From contig JAISWO010000018.1 of the NCBI GenBank assembly GCA_031271045.1, forward strand, positions 1 through 36,932: a DNA stretch of 36,932 nucleotides, written 5' to 3'. Below the pieces are notes generated by a model. That model saw only the letters and a list, made by a program, of their open reading frames with translations, ran no database searches and was not told where the DNA came from. The stretch is from Tannerellaceae bacterium (GTDB taxonomy: Bacteria; Bacteroidota; Bacteroidia; Bacteroidales; Tannerellaceae). The position numbers and the translations under genes were made by a program. Positions 24,551 to 34,059 of this stretch are shown here, piece by piece (position 1 is the first letter of the stretch; every line of letters starts with the position of its first letter).

Positions 24551-25558
24551 ATGAAAACAAAAGTATTTTTTACGATTATCGCATGTGCTTTGCTGCTATC
24601 ATGCACTACGCAACCGGGACATTTCAAACCGGTTAACCCTAATGCTACGCCCGAAGCCAAGGCTTTGTTGGCCAAACTCTACAAATCGGTGGACGAAGGA
24701 AAAATCATTTCAGCCCAACATCACAATGTCTTAACTCCTCATGAACGGTACAGACAAGACCTGGATCGTATCCTGGAAGCATCAGGAAAAGTTCCCCTGA
24801 TGTTTGGTGGAGATATGGGATGGGATTTGCAGCAAGTAATCGACCTGGCTGTCGGAGAATATGAAAAAGGACGACTTGTTACACTCATGTGGCATTCGCA
24901 ACGACCGTTGGACGAGGGAACCACCAACTTCAGAGAACAATGCCAGGGCGAATTTAGCGATGAGGAATGGCAGCAACTTATCACCCCGGGAACCGATATG
25001 TACAACGGATGGCTGGCCAAAGCCGACGAAGTAGCCGAATACCTTAAACAGTTAAAAGAAAAAAAAATACCCGTGCTATGGAGACCTTACCATGAAATGA
25101 ACGGTGAATGGTTCTGGTGGGGAGACCGCAAAGGGGAAAACGGTTTCGTCAAACTCTGGAAAATGATGTACGATCGCTACGTAAATTACCATCACCTCGA
25201 CAACCTCCTCTGGGTATGGAATGCCAACGGCCCTCGCGACATACCCGGAGATACGGCCTACGATTACGATCTTTTCTTTCCCGGCGTGGAATACGTCGAT
25301 GTGCTGGCTACCGACATCTATAACAACGACTGGAAGCAAAGCCATCACGACCAGCTGATCGAACTGGGCCAAGGCAAACTCATCGCGCTCGGCGAAATAG
25401 GCAATGTCCCCACTCCCGAAATCTTGCAAACGCAGAACCGGTACGCATGGTTCATGATATGGACCGGCTTTACATCACCACGGCTTAACTCACAGGATGC
25501 ACTTCGGGCATTATACACCATGCCGAACGTAGTCACGTGGGAACCAAAAATCAAGTAA
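24551..25558 (+). CDS. GH26 beta-mannanase-type glycoside hydrolase, lipoprotein
   Basis: The 335-residue protein has a lipoprotein signal (MKTKVFFTIIACALLLSC) and one GH26 catalytic domain filling the rest, with no extra carbohydrate-binding module. The general acid/base is E182 in WRPYHEMNGEWFWW and the nucleophile is E282 in LIALGEIGNV, both in the expected family context. GH26 enzymes cleave beta-1,4-mannan, so it probably trims mannan or mannooligosaccharides at the cell surface or in the periplasm; other beta-linked substrates are possible. It stands alone, without SusC/SusD genes or other mannan genes nearby, which is unusual for Bacteroidales glycan use. Confidence 0.9.
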   Translation: MKTKVFFTIIACALLLSCTTQPGHFKPVNPNATPEAKALLAKLYKSVDEGKIISAQHHNVLTPHERYRQDLDRILEASGKVPLMFGGDMGWDLQQVIDLAVGEYEKGRLVTLMWHSQRPLDEGTTNFREQCQGEFSDEEWQQLITPGTDMYNGWLAKADEVAEYLKQLKEKKIPVLWRPYHEMNGEWFWWGDRKGENGFVKLWKMMYDRYVNYHHLDNLLWVWNANGPRDIPGDTAYDYDLFFPGVEYVDVLATDIYNNDWKQSHHDQLIELGQGKLIALGEIGNVPTPEILQTQNRYAWFMIWTGFTSPRLNSQDALRALYTMPNVVTWEPKIK

Positions 25559-25679
25559 ACAGAGACCTATATCATTTTTGCATGTAAACTGTTTTGACAA
25601 ATATATGTCGACATCTAAAGCAAATATCAGATTTTGCGAACAATGGCATGGATTTTGATACACTGTGAACAATATTTAG

Positions 25680-25687
25680 TATATTTG
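25680..25687 (+). promoter_or_regulatory. -7 box of the clpC promoter
   Basis: TATATTTG fits TAnnTTTG. A TTTTG lies 22 bases upstream, slightly more than the usual spacing. The box is 16 bases before the clpC ATG, giving a very short leader. Confidence 0.5.
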
Positions 25688-25703
25688 TCAATCAGTTTAT
25701 TAC

Positions 25704-28280
25704 ATGAATAAGATGAAAAGTAATTATTCCAAACAATTAATGGATGTTCTCGAATATAGCAGGGAAGAAGCAACGAGGCTTCAAAACAGCTATATAGGGC
25801 CTGAACACCTTATGCTGGGCATCATTCGCGATGGCGAGGGAAACGCCATCGACCTATTATACAAGTTAAAGATCAACATCCTTGATATTAAAAAAAGCAT
25901 AGAACAGGATACCCGCAACGTTTATGATGCGGAATATGTTGCCGGCAACGAAATCGTCATAAGCAAAACCAGCGAACGCGTGTTACGCATGAGTCTGCTC
26001 GAAGCGCGAGGATTTAAAAGCGAAGAAACGAGAACCGAACACTTGCTCCTTGCCATCCTGAAAGAAGAATTTAATCTGGCAGCCAAAATATTGGGAGAAG
26101 CAGGCATAACCTATCGCACAGCCTACAATAAGTTAGCAAGCATGCTTGATATGAATCCACTCCCCGATGTTTATGAAACGGAAGAAATAAGCGATGGATA
26201 TACCGATGACGACGAGGATGACGACGAGGAGAACTTATCTTCACGGAAAGAATCAACCCGTCAGGGATCCGGCTCGTCGTCGCAACCCAAATCACCCAAT
26301 GATACGCCGGTATTGGACAACTTTGGTACGGATATGACACGGGCAGCCGCCGATAACCGTTTAGATCCGATCGTCGGACGGGAAAAAGAAATCGAACGTC
26401 TGGCACAAATCCTGAGCCGCAGGAAAAAGAACAATCCCGTACTGATTGGCGAACCGGGTGTAGGCAAATCGGCCATCGTCGAAGGACTGGCTCTGCGCAT
26501 CATTCAACGCAAAGTATCACGCACTTTGTTTGATAAAAGGGTCATAAGCTTAGATATGGCCTCCATTGTGGCCGGCACAAAATACCGCGGACAGTTTGAA
26601 GAACGAATCAAAGCCATCCTGAACGAACTGTCAAAGAACCCGAATATCATCCTCTTTATCGACGAAATACATACCATCGTCGGCGCAGGATCGGCTTCGG
26701 GATCAATGGATGCGGCCAATATGCTGAAACCAGCCCTCTCCCGAGGCGAAATACAATGTATAGGAGCCACCACATTGGACGAATATCGCAAAAACATCGA
26801 AAAAGATGGAGCGCTGGAACGCCGGTTCCAAAAAGTAATCGTAGACCCTACTACGACAGAAGAAACATTGCAGATACTGAAGAATATCAAACCGCAATAC
26901 GAAGAACATCATAATGTGATTTATACCGAAGATGCACTGAAAGCCTGTGTAACCCTGACGGATCGATATATCAGTGACCGTAATTTCCCCGACAAGGCCA
27001 TTGATGCACTGGACGAATCCGGCTCGCGCGTACATATATCCAATATCATTGTCCCTAAAAGTATAGAAGAACTGGAAGCCAAGATAGAAAATACCAAAAC
27101 AGAAAAACTGGTAGCCGTTCGGTCACAGAACTTTGAACTCGCAGCCAGTTTCCGCGACAAGGAACGATATTACCTCCTGCAATTGGAAGCAGCAAAATCC
27201 AAATGGGAACAGGAATTGCAAGAACATCGCGAAACCGTAGACGAAGAAAAAGTGGCAGAAGTAGTGGCCATGATGTCAGGTGTCCCAGTACAGCGCATCG
27301 CCACGGCAGAAAACGTAAAACTACTGGAGATGGGAGATGTGTTGAAAAAGAAAGTCGTCGGGCAAGACGATGCCGTCTCCAAGATCGTAAAAGCCATCCA
27401 ACGCAACCGGGTAGGACTGAAAGACCCCAACAAACCCATCGGCACCTTTATGTTTCTCGGACCAACAGGCGTCGGTAAAACACACTTAGCAAAAAAACTG
27501 GCGGAATACCTGTTCGACTCTTCCGATTCGCTCATCCGCATTGATATGAGCGAATACCTTGAGAAATTTGCCGTCTCCCGTCTGATAGGAGCGCCTCCAG
27601 GATATGTAGGTTACGAAGAAGGCGGACAATTGACCGAAAAAGTAAGACGCAAACCCTATTCCGTCGTCCTGCTGGACGAAATAGAAAAGGCACACCCCGA
27701 CGTATTCAATATCCTGCTCCAGGTATTGGATGAAGGACGACTCACCGATAGCCTGGGCAGGAGGATCGACTTCAAAAACACAATACTCATCCTTACGTCC
27801 AACATCGGAACCCGCCAATTGAAGGAATTTGGGCACGGAATAGGCTTCAACATCCGGGCAGGACAAAATTCCATCGACAAGGAGTTCTCGCACGGAGTCA
27901 TTCAAAAGGCGCTGAATAAAGCATTCGCCCCCGAATTTCTGAACCGCATCGACGACATCGTCATGTTCGACCAATTAGATAAGGAAGCCATACATAAGAT
28001 CATCGACATCGAACTGGAAGGATTATACGAACGGATAGAAAAACTCGGTTTCTCGCTGGAACTCGCCAAAGAAGCCAAAGACTTTATCGCGGCCAAAGGA
28101 TACGACGTGCAGTTCGGCGCACGCCCCCTGAAACGCGCCATCCAAAAGTATCTGGAAGACGAAATGGCAGAGATGATCATCAAGGCCTCCATAAACGAAG
28201 GCGATATCATCCACGTCGGCTTCAACAAAGAAGAACAGAAACTCACGGTGGTAAACCTGCAATCCCCTGCCGGATCCTGA
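25704..28280 (+). CDS. clpC: AAA+ unfoldase ClpC
   Basis: ClpC unfolds proteins and feeds them to the ClpP peptidase. The 858-residue protein has the double Clp N-domain (residues 1-150, [15 protein letters not shown] and [11 protein letters not shown]) and an acidic linker ([15 protein letters not shown], near 170). It also has two AAA+ modules with Walker A GEPGVGKS (near 250) and GPTGVGKT (near 586) and Walker B FIDEIH and [10 protein letters not shown] short middle domain with a UVR-like segment ([17 protein letters not shown], near 475) marks it as ClpC rather than ClpB. The acidic linker is lengthened relative to what I expect. It stands directly upstream of htpG, making a chaperone pair, but a terminator separates them. 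Confidence 0.95.
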   Translation: MNKMKSNYSKQLMDVLEYSREEATRLQNSYIGPEHLMLGIIRDGEGNAIDLLYKLKINILDIKKSIEQDTRNVYDAEYVAGNEIVISKTSERVLRMSLLEARGFKSEETRTEHLLLAILKEEFNLAAKILGEAGITYRTAYNKLASMLDMNPLPDVYETEEISDGYTDDDEDDDEENLSSRKESTRQGSGSSSQPKSPNDTPVLDNFGTDMTRAAADNRLDPIVGREKEIERLAQILSRRKKNNPVLIGEPGVGKSAIVEGLALRIIQRKVSRTLFDKRVISLDMASIVAGTKYRGQFEERIKAILNELSKNPNIILFIDEIHTIVGAGSASGSMDAANMLKPALSRGEIQCIGATTLDEYRKNIEKDGALERRFQKVIVDPTTTEETLQILKNIKPQYEEHHNVIYTEDALKACVTLTDRYISDRNFPDKAIDALDESGSRVHISNIIVPKSIEELEAKIENTKTEKLVAVRSQNFELAASFRDKERYYLLQLEAAKSKWEQELQEHRETVDEEKVAEVVAMMSGVPVQRIATAENVKLLEMGDVLKKKVVGQDDAVSKIVKAIQRNRVGLKDPNKPIGTFMFLGPTGVGKTHLAKKLAEYLFDSSDSLIRIDMSEYLEKFAVSRLIGAPPGYVGYEEGGQLTEKVRRKPYSVVLLDEIEKAHPDVFNILLQVLDEGRLTDSLGRRIDFKNTILILTSNIGTRQLKEFGHGIGFNIRAGQNSIDKEFSHGVIQKALNKAFAPEFLNRIDDIVMFDQLDKEAIHKIIDIELEGLYERIEKLGFSLELAKEAKDFIAAKGYDVQFGARPLKRAIQKYLEDEMAEMIIKASINEGDIIHVGFNKEEQKLTVVNLQSPAGS

Positions 28281-28288
28281 CCGGCAGG
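28266..28288 (+). other. Hairpin around the clpC stop codon
   Basis: CCTGCCGG (28266-28273) pairs perfectly with CCGGCAGG (28281-28288), with the clpC stop codon TGA (28278-28280) in the 7-base loop. There is no T-run after it, so it is not a typical terminator. It may protect the 3' end of the message or slow ribosomes at the stop. Confidence 0.6.
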
Positions 28289-28298
28289 TAGGCATAAG

Positions 28299-28350
28299 GC
28301 CGGAAGAGAAAGCAGACAGAGTGTCAGATTTTCCTTCCGGCATTTTTTTT
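28299..28350 (+). terminator. Terminator between clpC and htpG
   Basis: GCCGGAAG (28299-28306) pairs with CTTCCGGC (28334-28341), followed directly by ATTTTTTTT. The loop is long (27 bases), so termination may be partial. Confidence 0.75.
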
Positions 28351-28402
28351 GTCTTTCTGCTGACAATTCAAATCATTAGTAATCGTAAAATAGATAGTTA
28401 TT

Positions 28403-30469
28403 ATGTCGAAACAAGGAAACATTGGGGTTACAAGTGAAAACATCTTCCCCATAATCAAGAAGTTTTTGTATAGTGATCACGAAATCTTTCTGCGTGAGAT
28501 CGTCTCCAACGCAGTAGATGCTACGCAGAAATTGAAAACACTAGCCTCCGTAGGCGAATATAAGGGCGAGCTGGGAGACCAGACCATCCGGGTAACAGTA
28601 GACCCTAAGGCCGGAACACTCACCGTCTCGGATCGAGGCATCGGTATGACGGCGGAAGAAATAGACAAATATATCAACCAGATCGCCTTCTCCGGAGCCG
28701 AAGAGTTTGTAGAGAAATACAAAAACGATGCAGCTTCCATTATCGGACATTTTGGACTGGGATTCTACTCCACGTTCATGGTATCGAAGAAAGTCGAAAT
28801 CATTACCCGTTCCTGCCGGGACGGAGCCGTACCTATGCGGTGGAGCTGCGAAGGGAACCCGGAATACCTGCTGGAAGAAACCGTAAAAGAAGAAACCGGC
28901 ACCGACATCATCCTCCATATCGACGACGATAATACAGACTTCCTCGACAAAGAGCGTATCAGCGGACTGCTGAAAAAATACTGCCGCTTCCTGCCCATTC
29001 CTATCGCCTTCGGCAAAAAACAAGAATGGAAAGACGGCAAATACGTCGATACGGAAGAAGATAATATCGTGAACGACACACGGCCCGCCTGGACGCGCAA
29101 GCCGGTAGAGCTGACCGATGAAGACTACCGGAAGTTCTATCGCGACCTCCACCCCATGTCGGACGAACCTCTCTTCTGGATACACCTTAATGTGGACTAT
29201 CCCTTTAACCTGACCGGCATCCTCTACTTTCCCCGCATAAAGAACAATATCGATATCAACAGGAACAAGATACAACTGTACTCTAATCAGGTCTTCGTCA
29301 CCGACTCGGTCGAAGGTATCGTGCCGGAATTTCTCACACTGCTGCACGGCGTGCTCGACTCACCCGACATCCCGCTCAACGTCTCGCGCTCCTACCTGCA
29401 AAGCGACCAGAACGTTAAAAAAATATCCAACCATATCACCAAAAAAGTTGCCGACCGCTTAGAGGATATCTTCCGAAACGACCGCCCACAGTTCGAAGAC
29501 AAATGGGACAGCCTGCGACTCTTCATCCAATACGGCATGTTGAGCGATGAAAAGTTCTACGAACGGGCAGTCAAATTCGCCCTCTTGAAAGATACGGAAG
29601 GCAAATACTATACCCTCGACGAATACAAAACACTCATAAAAGAAAATCAAACCGACAACGACGGACAACTGGTTTACCTCTACACCAACAGCATCGAAGA
29701 ACAATACAGCTACATCCAGGCCGCCAAAGACAAAGCTTACAGCATCCTCCTGATGGACGGACAGCTCGACGTACACCTCGTAGGACAACTAGAACAAAAA
29801 CTGGAAAAGACCCGCTTCGTACGCATCGACAGCGATACAACCGCCAATATCATTCGCAAAAACGACGCCACACACGTAGAACTCAGCAGCGACCAGCGCA
29901 GCGCACTCCAGGAAATATTCCGGAGCCAGGCGCCGAAAACCGAGAAAACAGACTTCCACATCTCCTTCGAAGCCCTCGGCGAAAAGGCCAACCCCGTGAT
30001 GCTTACCCAAAGCGAATACATCCGGCGCATGCGCGAAATGTCTGCCATGCAACCCGGTATGGCCTTCTACGGAGAAATGCCGGACAATTATAATATCGTG
30101 CTCAACACCGACCACGCCCTGATCAAGAAAGTGATCGCCGACCAGGAAACAGCCTGCGCCGCCTCCCTCGACCCCATCACCGCCGACATCAAAGGATGGC
30201 AAGCCCGGCAAACAGACCTTCGCAGCAAGCAGGACCAAAAGAAAGACGAAGAAATATCCGCCGAAGAAAAAGAAGACCTGGAAAATACCAATCGCAAGCT
30301 CGAAGAACTCAACAGTTTACGCAACGTCATCCTGGCACAATACGCTGCCGACAACAGTCTAGTGCACGAACTCATTGACCTCGCCCTCCTCAGCAACGGC
30401 ATGCTCAAAGGCGAAGCCTTGAGCAAATTCATCCGACGAAGCATCCAAATGATCGACCCGGGGCAATAA
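28403..30469 (+). CDS. htpG: Hsp90-family chaperone HtpG
   Basis: HtpG is the ATP-dependent bacterial Hsp90, a cytoplasmic dimer. The 688-residue protein shows the GHKL ATP site in order: EIVSNAVDATQKL (near residue 35), DRGIGMTAEEID (near 90) and GHFGLGFYSTFMVS (near 118). The middle domain has the catalytic-loop arginine segment NVSRSYLQSD. Bacteroidetes HtpG proteins tend to be longer than that of E. coli (624); a charged coiled-coil segment near 610-640 (KDEEISAEEKEDLENTNRKLEELN) accounts for the extra length here. Codon use and GC content match clpC. Confidence 0.96.
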   Translation: MSKQGNIGVTSENIFPIIKKFLYSDHEIFLREIVSNAVDATQKLKTLASVGEYKGELGDQTIRVTVDPKAGTLTVSDRGIGMTAEEIDKYINQIAFSGAEEFVEKYKNDAASIIGHFGLGFYSTFMVSKKVEIITRSCRDGAVPMRWSCEGNPEYLLEETVKEETGTDIILHIDDDNTDFLDKERISGLLKKYCRFLPIPIAFGKKQEWKDGKYVDTEEDNIVNDTRPAWTRKPVELTDEDYRKFYRDLHPMSDEPLFWIHLNVDYPFNLTGILYFPRIKNNIDINRNKIQLYSNQVFVTDSVEGIVPEFLTLLHGVLDSPDIPLNVSRSYLQSDQNVKKISNHITKKVADRLEDIFRNDRPQFEDKWDSLRLFIQYGMLSDEKFYERAVKFALLKDTEGKYYTLDEYKTLIKENQTDNDGQLVYLYTNSIEEQYSYIQAAKDKAYSILLMDGQLDVHLVGQLEQKLEKTRFVRIDSDTTANIIRKNDATHVELSSDQRSALQEIFRSQAPKTEKTDFHISFEALGEKANPVMLTQSEYIRRMREMSAMQPGMAFYGEMPDNYNIVLNTDHALIKKVIADQETACAASLDPITADIKGWQARQTDLRSKQDQKKDEEISAEEKEDLENTNRKLEELNSLRNVILAQYAADNSLVHELIDLALLSNGMLKGEALSKFIRRSIQMIDPGQ

Positions 30470-30534
30470 ATATCCAAACCGGTAAACAAATATCATTCCG
30501 TAATATTCAAAAAAACACCACCCGGACATTCAAA

Positions 30535-30568
30535 CCCTTGCATGGGCAGTCAAATGCCTTTGCAAGGG
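30535..30568. other. Imperfect hairpin downstream of htpG
   Basis: CCCTTGCA (30535-30542) pairs with TGCAAGGG (30561-30568), and GGCA with TGCC inside the loop extends the structure. There is no strong T-run. It may be a weak terminator of htpG. Confidence 0.45.
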
Positions 30569-31035
30569 ATTCTTCTGTCTTGACATTAACTTTTCTCGCC
30601 ACCAACGCTTACCTGCGCTTTGTTTTCCTGACGGGCGTCACAAAATTCTCGAAGGTAAGCATCTTCAGCGATCTCAACCAATTGCAGGACATCAGTATGA
30701 GCGAAGCCTATGCCAGCATCGCACGATATGACGGAAAACAAAGACGAACACTATGATCAATTTGTCTTCTACCTGCTCCTCATCCTTCGGGGGCAATTCG
30801 TCCGGACAAAAGTACAAAGCGCCCGCGGCCGCGCCGATGCCATAGTCCAAACCGCCGACACAATCTATGTCTTTGAGTTCAAAATGGCTGGTAACGGTAC
30901 GGCCGAAGACGCCTTGAAACAAATCGACGACAAAAGTTATCTGATCCCTTATATCGCCGACGGACGCCACTTAGTCAAAATCGGCGCCGCATTCAGCTAT
31001 GCCGAACGCACCCTCAGCACTGGCTGATCGCCTGA
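30559..31035 (+). pseudogene. Decayed AAA-ATPase-like / PD-(D/E)XK_9 gene
   Basis: Two blocks of one protein family lie in different frames. The first (about 30600-30715) reads RFVFLTGVTKFSKVSIFSDLNQLQDIS, the hallmark segment after the ATPase domain of the AAA-ATPase-like/DUF1703 family. The second (about 30740-31015) is its C-terminal PD-(D/E)XK-type domain: GRADAIVQTADTIYVFEFKM, then EDALKQIDDKSYLIPYIADGRHLVKIG. The N-terminal 150 or so residues with Walker A and the stretch between the blocks are missing. Near 31016 a one-base loss puts the natural end HWLIA plus stop (31033-31035) out of frame. It is therefore dead by truncation, internal deletion and frameshift. Confidence 0.8.
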
Positions 31036-31072
31036 AAATAGACAAAACACATGTCGCCCGACACCAGACGGT

Positions 31073-31549
31073 TCAGTCGTCGCCTTCATGATCATGATCA
31101 TGATCGCCACCCTCGTAAGCCAGCTCAACATTGCGTACGATGTACGCTTCGTTGCCGGCGGCATCGGTACAGTACACCTCCAGGTGATAGTCGCCCGGGG
31201 CGGCCGTCGTTGGGATGACAATCTCGTGATGATGAACGGAGGTATTCTTCTTGCCCGAAACATCCCATACTTTCTCGAAGAGGAAAGGTTCCAGGTCGGC
31301 GCGGGTGGCGCTGTGGGAATGTCCGTCAAAGTTGTGATGAATACCCACTTTGTATTCCTTCAGCATTTCATTGTCGGAGAGTTCCATTTCGAAGTGCACG
31401 TCTTCGCCGATCACGAGGACGTCGCCCTCTGCAGGTTCGATCAGGTTGATAACCGGTTTGACGGTATCGCCGTCTTTGTCACATGAAACCGTAGAGAGGG
31501 GAAAAATTGCCGTCAGGCAAAAGATCAAAATATAAGAATATACTTTCAT
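31073..31549 (-). CDS. DUF4625 lipoprotein with His/Asp tail, metal-associated
   Basis: The 158-residue protein has a lipoprotein signal (to Cys23, STVSC) and the DUF4625 pattern KPVINLIEPAEGD...HFEMELSDNEMLKEYKVGIHHNFDGHSHS, a small Ig-like beta domain. It ends DHDHDHEGDD, a tail suited to bind transition metals; the tail is written in DNA as a run of CATGATCATGATC repeats. Together with other His pairs (IHHNFDGHSH, VHHHEIV) this suggests periplasmic or surface metal binding. It follows the TonB receptor gene by one base, so it should hand metal to, or take it from, that receptor. The metal is not evident; zinc is a guess. Confidence 0.82.
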   Translation of the reverse strand: MKVYSYILIFCLTAIFPLSTVSCDKDGDTVKPVINLIEPAEGDVLVIGEDVHFEMELSDNEMLKEYKVGIHHNFDGHSHSATRADLEPFLFEKVWDVSGKKNTSVHHHEIVIPTTAAPGDYHLEVYCTDAAGNEAYIVRNVELAYEGGDHDHDHEGDD

Positions 31550-31550
31550 T

Positions 31551-33641
31551 TTAATTGTTTTTAAAAGGTACTTTAATAACGAGTTGGAAGTTTCGTCCCG
31601 GCTCGGGGATTTCTATCTTCCGGTAAAAACTGAGATGATTATAAAAAGCCGTATCCAGCAGGTTACGGATCGAGAGAGCAAGCTGCGCCCGCGTCCCGCA
31701 GAACGCAACGGAAAAGTTGGCCCCAGCGTGCAGGAGGTTGGCCCCGGGCGTCGGATCTTCGTTGCGCGCCGTACGGCACTGGGCGGCTATGCTTTGACAT
31801 TCGACCCAGGCCTCAAGGCCCCGCAACGTCCACGATAGCGTATGACGCATCGAGGCCGGAGGGGAGAAGCTCAAAGGTATTTGTTCGTCTACATTATATG
31901 TATGCACATATTCAGCCGTCATATCATACGTCAAACAGCGCAGCAGATCGACGGATAGCGAAACTTCCGCCCCGGCGAACACCGCCTCGGCGCCCGTATA
32001 GCGGTAAACCTGCCCCGCATGAGGCAGCGACGACCACTCACCAGTTGGCTTTAGGTAAATATAATTTCCGAACCAGGCAACGAAAGGCGACACCTCCAGC
32101 GACAGCCCCCGGGCCTCATACGCATAGGCGACATCCCACTGCCATCCTTGTTCGGACGACAACGAGGGCGTACCCTGCTCGTGGCGGAAGGCGCCGTGAT
32201 GAAGACCGTTCGAGGCCAGTTCGTTGGCCGACGGCAGGCGGAAACTCCGTCCGATGTTGGCCTTGAGCTGGTGCGCCTCGCCAGGCGTCCAGACCACACC
32301 GGCCGAGCCGGACACATCGTCCATGCGTCGGTCGACGTCGTAGCTCCGGTCGAGGTATGCCTCACAGTCTATCCTCCCGCGATCGTAGCGGAGTCCTCCG
32401 CTCAGGGTCAGTCCGGGACGAAGATGCCAGGAAGCGATCCAGAACAATCCCGTCGTCAGGCGACGGTAAGCCGGCAACAGGAAGGCGTATCCCCCGATAC
32501 GGTTTTGCTGGTACTGCACGTCCCAGCCGACCGTATGCTCCCACGTCGACCGTAGCAGCCGCAGCTTGAGCGATGAGGCGTAGGTATCTAACGAGAAGAA
32601 AAGCTCGCGGTCGGGATCTTTCTCCGGCGGGAGCTGCCCGGCGTAATGTGTGTGGAAGAGACTCCATTCATCGCGGTCGTTGCGCTGAAAGCCGGCGTCC
32701 CACGTCAGTTGTCCCCCGTCGATCGTATATTGCTGTCGCGAGGAAACCTTCAGGTGGTTCACCCGGCTATAGGGCAGGTCGATATTGCGCCAGTCGCCAT
32801 CGTCGTCCAGCCGCGAGGCGTCGGGAATGCCGTGCGCTCCGGCAAAGAAACCCACCTTCTGATATGCATTGCTGACGGCATAAACCGCCCCGTAAGCACC
32901 CTGCCGGTATTCGGCATAGAGCGAGACGTCGCGTTCGAGGCCGGCGGTATTCTTCAGCCTTCGAGCCACGGGCAGCCGCTGGGTGAGATAAACGATCGTA
33001 TCGGCCGGTACGCGGTAATCGCCGAAATGCTGTTCGGAAAAGCGCATCTTGGCGTACCAGGCATTATGCTTGACGCCCAGCATGAGCGAGCCTCCCAACG
33101 TCGCATTCACCGATTTGCCCAGCAGCACAGCCTCGCCCAGCAAACAGTTGACGTCTGGGGCGGGGAGCGAAATTATCTCGATGGCTCCGCCCATGGCATC
33201 GCTTCCGTACAGGAGCGAGGCTGGCCCTTTGCGAACCGTTATCCGTTCGGCGCGAAAGGCGTCTATCTCAAGGCCATGGTCGGCTCCCCATTGCTGTCCC
33301 TCCTGTTTGATACCATTCTCAGTTACGGAGATACGATTAAAGCCCATCCCGCGGATCACCGGTTTGGCAAATCCCGAACCTATATCCATCGAGTGGATGC
33401 CCGGCAAATGTTCGAGCGTCTGCGTCAGATTGCCTGTGAAATGCTGCTGCAAGAATCGCTCGCCGGCCACCTCCATGGGCAGGGCCGAAGCGCGCGTCAC
33501 AACCTTCCGGTAAGGCTCGCCCCGGACAATGACATCCTCCAGACGTATGTTTACCTCGGTCGAATCAGCCTGCTGCGCATCAACAGACAACATAAACCAC
33601 GACAGCGCAAACATTGCTGGAAAAAATCTTCCTGCAAGCAT
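31551..33641 (-). CDS. TonB-dependent outer-membrane receptor, probable metal uptake
   Basis: The 696-residue protein has a signal peptide (to about residue 22, VDAQ) and an N-terminal plug domain (EDVIVRGEPYRKV, LEHLPGIHSMDIGSGFAKPVIRG, RKGPASLLYGSDAMGGAIEI). A 22-strand-type barrel follows, including RSFRLPSANELASNGLHHGAFRHEQG, and it ends FQLVIKVPFKNN. It lacks the long carboxypeptidase-like extension of SusC proteins and looks like the smaller ZnuD/FepA-like receptors; the NELASNGLHH segment resembles that of zinc receptors. Its neighbours, a Cys/His-rich small membrane protein upstream and a His-tailed DUF4625 lipoprotein downstream, also point to a transition metal. The substrate is inference. 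Confidence 0.9.
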   Translation of the reverse strand: MLAGRFFPAMFALSWFMLSVDAQQADSTEVNIRLEDVIVRGEPYRKVVTRASALPMEVAGERFLQQHFTGNLTQTLEHLPGIHSMDIGSGFAKPVIRGMGFNRISVTENGIKQEGQQWGADHGLEIDAFRAERITVRKGPASLLYGSDAMGGAIEIISLPAPDVNCLLGEAVLLGKSVNATLGGSLMLGVKHNAWYAKMRFSEQHFGDYRVPADTIVYLTQRLPVARRLKNTAGLERDVSLYAEYRQGAYGAVYAVSNAYQKVGFFAGAHGIPDASRLDDDGDWRNIDLPYSRVNHLKVSSRQQYTIDGGQLTWDAGFQRNDRDEWSLFHTHYAGQLPPEKDPDRELFFSLDTYASSLKLRLLRSTWEHTVGWDVQYQQNRIGGYAFLLPAYRRLTTGLFWIASWHLRPGLTLSGGLRYDRGRIDCEAYLDRSYDVDRRMDDVSGSAGVVWTPGEAHQLKANIGRSFRLPSANELASNGLHHGAFRHEQGTPSLSSEQGWQWDVAYAYEARGLSLEVSPFVAWFGNYIYLKPTGEWSSLPHAGQVYRYTGAEAVFAGAEVSLSVDLLRCLTYDMTAEYVHTYNVDEQIPLSFSPPASMRHTLSWTLRGLEAWVECQSIAAQCRTARNEDPTPGANLLHAGANFSVAFCGTRAQLALSIRNLLDTAFYNHLSFYRKIEIPEPGRNFQLVIKVPFKNN

Positions 33642-33685
33642 GTCTGTTTTCGTTTGTTGTTTTTATGGTTACTGATATGATGGAA

Positions 33686-34018
33686 TCACAAAGCGCAATG
33701 GCCAGACGGCGGTGCGCGTGGAGAGGGTGAGTGATACGAACGATTGTATGGCGTTGCCCGCCGGAGTGCGGGAGTAACGAGAGCGAATGTTGGGACGGAG
33801 AGCGGGGCGGTGGGGGGCGTTTCGATGTAGAGAGACAACATGAACTGGCAAACAGGACAGTTGTCGCAATCGTGATGAACGGCGTCCGAAGCTTCGGAAC
33901 AATGCCTCTCGCAGTGGATGTGGACGGACTTGAAGACGACAGGTATCATCAGCAGAAGGGCGAACAGCCCCGCCGCTATTGCTTTCTTTTTCGTATCTAT
34001 CTTGATCCGTCTCTCCAC
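33686..34018 (-). CDS. Small Cys/His-rich membrane protein of the metal-uptake operon
   Basis: The 110-residue protein starts with GTG at 34018; the frame is closed by a TAA a few codons upstream. It has one membrane helix (AIAAGLFALLLMIPVVF) followed by a dense metal-ligand stretch, HIHCERHCSEA, then VHHDCDNCPVCQF. The last 45 residues are Pro/Ser-rich and low in complexity. Similar small proteins stand before TonB receptors with DUF4625 partners in Bacteroidetes. The ligands face outside if the N-terminus is inside. It lies 44 bp before the receptor. Function unknown, probably metal sensing or transfer. A -7 box TACATTTG lies at 34038-34045. Confidence 0.7.
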   Translation of the reverse strand: MERRIKIDTKKKAIAAGLFALLLMIPVVFKSVHIHCERHCSEASDAVHHDCDNCPVCQFMLSLYIETPPTAPLSVPTFALVTPALRRATPYNRSYHSPSPRAPPSGHCAL

Positions 34019-34037
34019 GATTGATTATTTTCCAGAG

Positions 34038-34045
34038 CAAATGTA
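34038..34045 (-). promoter_or_regulatory. -7 box upstream of the metal-uptake operon
   Basis: TACATTTG on the minus strand is a perfect TAnnTTTG. A TTG lies 15 bases upstream, closer than usual. The box is 19 bases before the GTG start and inside the short gap after the AraC-type gene. Confidence 0.5.
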
Positions 34046-34059
34046 TGCTTTTTATTTTT

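Noticed and set aside
28541-29347. 268-codon minus-strand frame within htpG
   Set aside because: Shadow of a well-conserved chaperone gene; no start context or domain.
32646-33680. 344-codon plus-strand frame within the TonB receptor gene
   Set aside because: Antisense shadow of a gene with clear plug and barrel motifs.
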